Part shown: positions 8,501-9,275 of the stretch, piece after piece
Layout of the letters: the number at the start of each line of letters is the position of its first letter
How positions within the stretch are numbered: the stretch's first letter is position 1
From: Pseudomonadaceae bacterium UBA836
Lineage (GTDB): Bacteria; Pseudomonadota; Gammaproteobacteria; Pseudomonadales; Pseudomonadaceae
Assembly: GCA_002296055.1 (NCBI GenBank)
Contig: DBHE01000028.1
Coordinates: 1-9,275, forward strand
DNA length: 9,275 nt
Reading direction: 5' to 3'
Made by a program: the position numbers and the translations under genes
The notes under the pieces: generated by a model
The model's input: only the letters and a program-made list of their open reading frames with translations
Told to the model about the DNA's origin: nothing
The model's database searches: none

Positions 8501-8713
8501 GTACGCGCCGTCCTGCTGACCTCCCTGACCACCATCGGCGGCCTGCTGCCGCTACTGTTCGAGACCTCGCTGCAAGCCCAGTTCCTTATCCCCATGGCCA
8601 CCTCCATCGCCTTCGGCCTGGGCTTCTCAACCCTGCTGGTACTGCTGGTCGTGCCTGCCCTGCTGTCGATGCTGGAGGGGTGGAAGGAGCGGAGAGCGGG
8701 CGGGACGGCCTGA
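5594..8713 (+). CDS. RND efflux transporter permease (AcrB/AcrD/AcrF superfamily)
   Basis: 1039-residue proton-driven inner-membrane pump, full length for the family. TM1 is at about 11-32, then a large periplasmic loop (33-330), TM2-TM6 between 331 and 478, TM7 at 535-553, a second large periplasmic loop (554-873), and TM8-TM12 from 874 to 1024. This is the two-fold repeated RND plan. N-terminal landmarks include FFPTF (38-42) and the porter strand around WNGAAAEDVEQAIT (53-66). TM4 carries the paired proton-relay aspartates D396-D397 in GVIVDDAIVVGEDADAHH. TM10 reads SGIVVNNSIILVSF (934-947), so asparagine stands where AcrB has its relay lysine. This places it outside the classical multidrug AcrB/MexB group. 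The start ATG at 5594 overlaps the adaptor stop; GGAG (5582-5585) lies 8 nt upstream. A Rho-independent terminator follows the stop. No outer-membrane channel gene is adjacent, so a TolC/OprM-type partner would come from elsewhere. The substrate cannot be read from sequence. Confidence 0.95.
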   Translation: MNSGPLGFFVRHKVAANLLMLVMLMGGVLGLSRMNIQFFPTFALDFVTVRVIWNGAAAEDVEQAITIPLEQRLRSLQNLKSMTSTSAQGVSSITLEFREGTDPIVALDDARQQVDEFRNLPAAAEKPEVVRVAHYDPIATLLLYGPFEPHELRTMANRLEDDLLDHGIERIVVGGLPEQQVSIEVPNAELQRLGLSLNQLADRVNAESRDLPAGQAGEQDSARELRATGQRRDPQGFADIPLHPGGESHLRLGDIADIRQEPRRNQVLLRYAGQPAVELALQRSEDGDSLESAQILNDWLQEVRPTLPPQLNIHVYDQAWQLIDDRIRLLVNNGLSGLVLVLILLYLFLPARVALWVAVGIPTAFMAAMAVFWVIGGSINMISLFALIMALGVIVDDAIVVGEDADAHHRSGEASERASEGAAKRMLWPVVASSLTTIAAFMPLLMVGGIFGNILGDIPVVMICVLIASLLECFVVLPHHLRGAFRPASVRVPGRLANLGKRVDGVRHAFDRRFDQFREGPFRRLSQNALQQRGTTLACALVSVIVTAGLLGSGRIGFSFFPTPEPQVLYANASFVAGTPRDSMVSFMRHLEQTLGETEQALGGELILTALTREGEVIGDDGVARQGDNLGSILVELVSPDHRDVRNLAFIREWQSRIQTPPGVDRINITEQQSGPPGKDVDIRLTGADPQQLKEAADALSVALGSIEGVVSTDDDMAWGREQLVYSLTPYGQALGLSIESVGNQLRAAYDGRLAQIYQHKRDEIEVRVQLPRAERESLASLGELTIRLDDGRFVPLRQVVQFSSNQGFEALRHADAQLATDVTADIDASQTTPRQVLDAIGRELPALASRYNVRYSFEGRSVDEQETLADMRDGLLIGLMLMYAVLVWVFSSWSTPLIVMSVIPLALVGALLGHWLMGLNLTILSLFGLFGLSGIVVNNSIILVSFYQDQRRRGLAVNDALNEAVVQRVRAVLLTSLTTIGGLLPLLFETSLQAQFLIPMATSIAFGLGFSTLLVLLVVPALLSMLEGWKERRAGGTA

Positions 8714-8723
8714 CGGCCGTCAG
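8710..8723. repeat. 14-bp perfect palindrome over the pump stop codon
   Basis: CTGACGGCCGTCAG is its own reverse complement and contains the pump's TGA stop (8711-8713). In RNA the same bases can form a 7-bp stem from GACGGCC (8704-8710) and GGCCGTC (8715-8721) with a TGAC loop. No T tract follows, so it is not a terminator by itself. Confidence 0.6.
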
Positions 8724-8726
8724 CGG

Positions 8727-8738
8727 CAAGCTACAAGC
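8727..8738 (-). repeat. Short heptamer-repeat remnant after the pump gene
   Basis: CAAGCTACAAGC is the reverse complement of GCTTGTAGCTTG, which is 12 nt of the heptamer array at 8958-9013. It lies 13 bp after the pump stop and directly before the first terminator. Read in each gene's own sense, it has the same orientation relative to the pump as the long array has to the SPFH gene. Confidence 0.7.
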
Positions 8739-8769
8739 AAACCCGGCCTTGGTGCCGGGTTTTGTTTTT
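8739..8769 (+). terminator. Rho-independent terminator of the RND operon
   Basis: A 9-bp perfect stem AAACCCGGC (8739-8747) / GCCGGGTTT (8754-8762) with a CTTGGT loop, followed by TGTTTTT (8763-8769). It begins 25 bp after the pump stop codon. Confidence 0.9.
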
Positions 8770-8770
8770 G

Positions 8771-8890
8771 ATGGTTCCCACGCTCCGCGTGGGAACCCGA
8801 CTGCATGGACGCTCCGCGTCCAGAGCAACCGAGGCGCCTGCCGGACGCAGAGCGTCCTGAAAAGCATTCCCACGCAGAGCATGGGCACGA
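8771..8890. repeat. Palindromic intergenic element: two inverted two-hairpin modules
   Basis: Four hairpins in 120 bp. H1: GGTTCCCACGC (8773-8783), TCC loop, GCGTGGGAACC (8787-8797), 11 bp perfect. H2: TGGACGC (8806-8812), TCC loop, GCGTCCA (8816-8822), 7 bp perfect. H3: GGACGC (8843-8848), AGA loop, GCGTCC (8852-8857), 6 bp perfect. H4: CCCACGC (8869-8875), AGA loop, GCATGGG (8879-8885), with one C-A mismatch. H3 and H4 are the reverse complement, in reverse order, of the H2 and H1 types, so the element is two inverted copies of a module [TTCCCACGC hairpin + GGACGC hairpin]. An 8-bp palindrome AGGCGCCT (8832-8839) lies near the centre. From memory, such TTCCCACGC/GGACGC palindromes are dispersed in Pseudomonas and other gammaproteobacterial genomes; they differ from the classical Pseudomonas REP. 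No transposase is nearby and I see no clear target-site duplication. Confidence 0.8.
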
Positions 8891-8901
8891 CCAATCCAAA
8901 C

Positions 8902-8934
8902 AAAAAAACCGCACGACTCACGCCGCACGGTTTT
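8902..8934 (-). terminator. Terminator of the SPFH gene, possibly bidirectional
   Basis: AAAACCG (8905-8911) and CGGTTTT (8928-8934) form a 7-bp stem. After a 2x2 mismatch the next two positions (8914-8915 with 8924-8925) also pair. Read on the minus strand, the stem runs into seven T residues (8908-8902), which fits termination of the SPFH gene. On the plus strand TTTTCTCTT follows, so it may back up the pump terminator. Confidence 0.75.
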
Positions 8935-8936
8935 CT

Positions 8937-9016
8937 CTTCCAACTTCAGGCTTCAAACTTGTAGCTTGTAGCTTGTAGCTTGTAGCTTGTAGCTTGTAGC
9001 TTGTAGCTTGTAGCTT
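8937..9016. repeat. Heptamer tandem array: 8 perfect CTTGTAG units plus 3 degenerate
   Basis: Eight uninterrupted CTTGTAG units fill 8958-9013, with a partial CTT at 9014-9016. Three degenerate in-phase units precede them: CTTCCAA (8937-8943), CTTCAGG (8944-8950) and CTTCAAA (8951-8957). The array runs into the SPFH stop codon (TAA, complement of 9015-9017) at one end and abuts the terminator at the other, so on the SPFH transcript it would be the whole 3' untranslated region before the terminator. The perfect units lie next to the gene and the decayed ones next to the terminator. Confidence 0.95.
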
Positions 9017-9275
9017 ACTTCTTCGCTGTTTCCAGCGTCTTGGTGATGGCGGCAACCGCCGAGCCGATGTTGCTCAGCTCTGCCGGCAGGATCATGGTGT
9101 TGTTGGTCTGTGCGAGCTTGCCGAACTCTTTCACGTACTGCTCGGCAACGCGCAGCGACACGGCTTCCTGGCCGCCTTGGGTGTTGATCGCTTCGGCAAC
9201 GCGGCGCAGGCCTTCTGCGGTTGCGGTGGCGATCAGCTCGATCTCGCGCGCCTTACCTTCGGCTTCGTTGATCTG
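9015..9275 (-). CDS. SPFH/band-7 (stomatin/slipin-like) membrane protein, C-terminal part
   Basis: The last 86 codons and the TAA stop are visible; the start lies beyond the window edge. Residues 1-50 (QINEAEGKAREIELIATATA, then EGLRRVAEAI and EAVSLRVAEQYVKEF) are the Ala/Glu/Arg-rich coiled coil that follows the band-7 domain in paraslipin/QmcA-type proteins. Residues 51-70 (FGKLAQTNNTMILPAELSNI) match the conserved C-terminal segment with its T(M/L)ILPA motif. Such proteins form large membrane-associated oligomers that organise membrane domains or assist FtsH-type proteases. Often an NfeD-like gene is next to them; none is visible here. It converges on the efflux operon, separated by the repeat-rich intergenic block. 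The family is clear from the C-terminal motif, but the missing band-7 domain prevents a subfamily call. Confidence 0.88.
   Translation of the reverse strand, partial: QINEAEGKAREIELIATATAEGLRRVAEAINTQGGQEAVSLRVAEQYVKEFGKLAQTNNTMILPAELSNIGSAVAAITKTLETAKK

Noticed and set aside
8773..8797. Strong hairpin H1 as a further terminator of the pump operon
   Set aside because: The stem is perfect but is followed by CGACTGCA, not T residues, and a good terminator already stands at 8739-8769. It fits the palindromic repeat element better.
8937..9016. Heptamer array as a CRISPR
   Set aside because: The units are 7 bp and directly adjacent with no spacers, so it is a simple tandem repeat.

Overview
The window looks like chromosomal DNA from a Pseudomonas-type gammaproteobacterium (Pseudomonas sensu lato, including Halopseudomonas). 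The signs are a high GC content with strongly G/C-ending codons, an MCP behind a sigma-28-like promoter, a heptamer repeat based on GCTTGTA, and palindromes of the TTCCCACGC / GGACGC type that I associate with Pseudomonas intergenic regions. That assignment rests on memory of such genomes, not on a search.

Layout: (1) 1-525, minus strand, the N-terminal part of a Ca2+/Na+ antiporter (CaCA family), cut by the window edge. (2) 526-778, a divergent promoter region. It holds a plausible sigma-70 promoter for the antiporter and a GCCGATAA-type (FliA/sigma-28-like) promoter for the next gene. (3) 779-2401, plus strand, a complete methyl-accepting chemotaxis protein. (4) 2421-4127, minus strand, a complete FadD/PimA-like acyl-CoA ligase, convergent with the MCP and only 19 bp from it. 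(5) 4128-4358, a second divergent region with a 14-bp inverted repeat and a weak promoter. (6) 4359-8713, plus strand, a two-gene RND efflux operon (periplasmic adaptor and inner-membrane pump) joined by an ATGA overlap, with no outer-membrane channel or regulator beside it. (7) 8714-9014, a dense non-coding block between convergent genes. It holds a stop-overlapping palindrome, a heptamer remnant, a terminator, four palindromic hairpins arranged as two inverted modules, a second terminator, and an array of eight perfect plus three degenerate heptamers. (8) 9015-9275, minus strand, the C-terminus of an SPFH/band-7 (stomatin/slipin-like) membrane protein, cut by the window edge.

The genes are separate envelope and metabolic functions, not one pathway: ion exchange, chemosensing, fatty or organic acid activation, efflux and membrane-domain organisation. 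Only the adaptor and pump clearly work together, as a proton-driven efflux complex that would need a TolC/OprM-type channel encoded elsewhere. I see no defence system, phage gene, transposase, CRISPR array, tRNA or rRNA. The most unusual material is the 8.7-9.0 kb intergenic block. There both converging genes end in the same order (stop codon, heptamer repeat, terminator), and the palindromic element sits in the gap between the two terminators.
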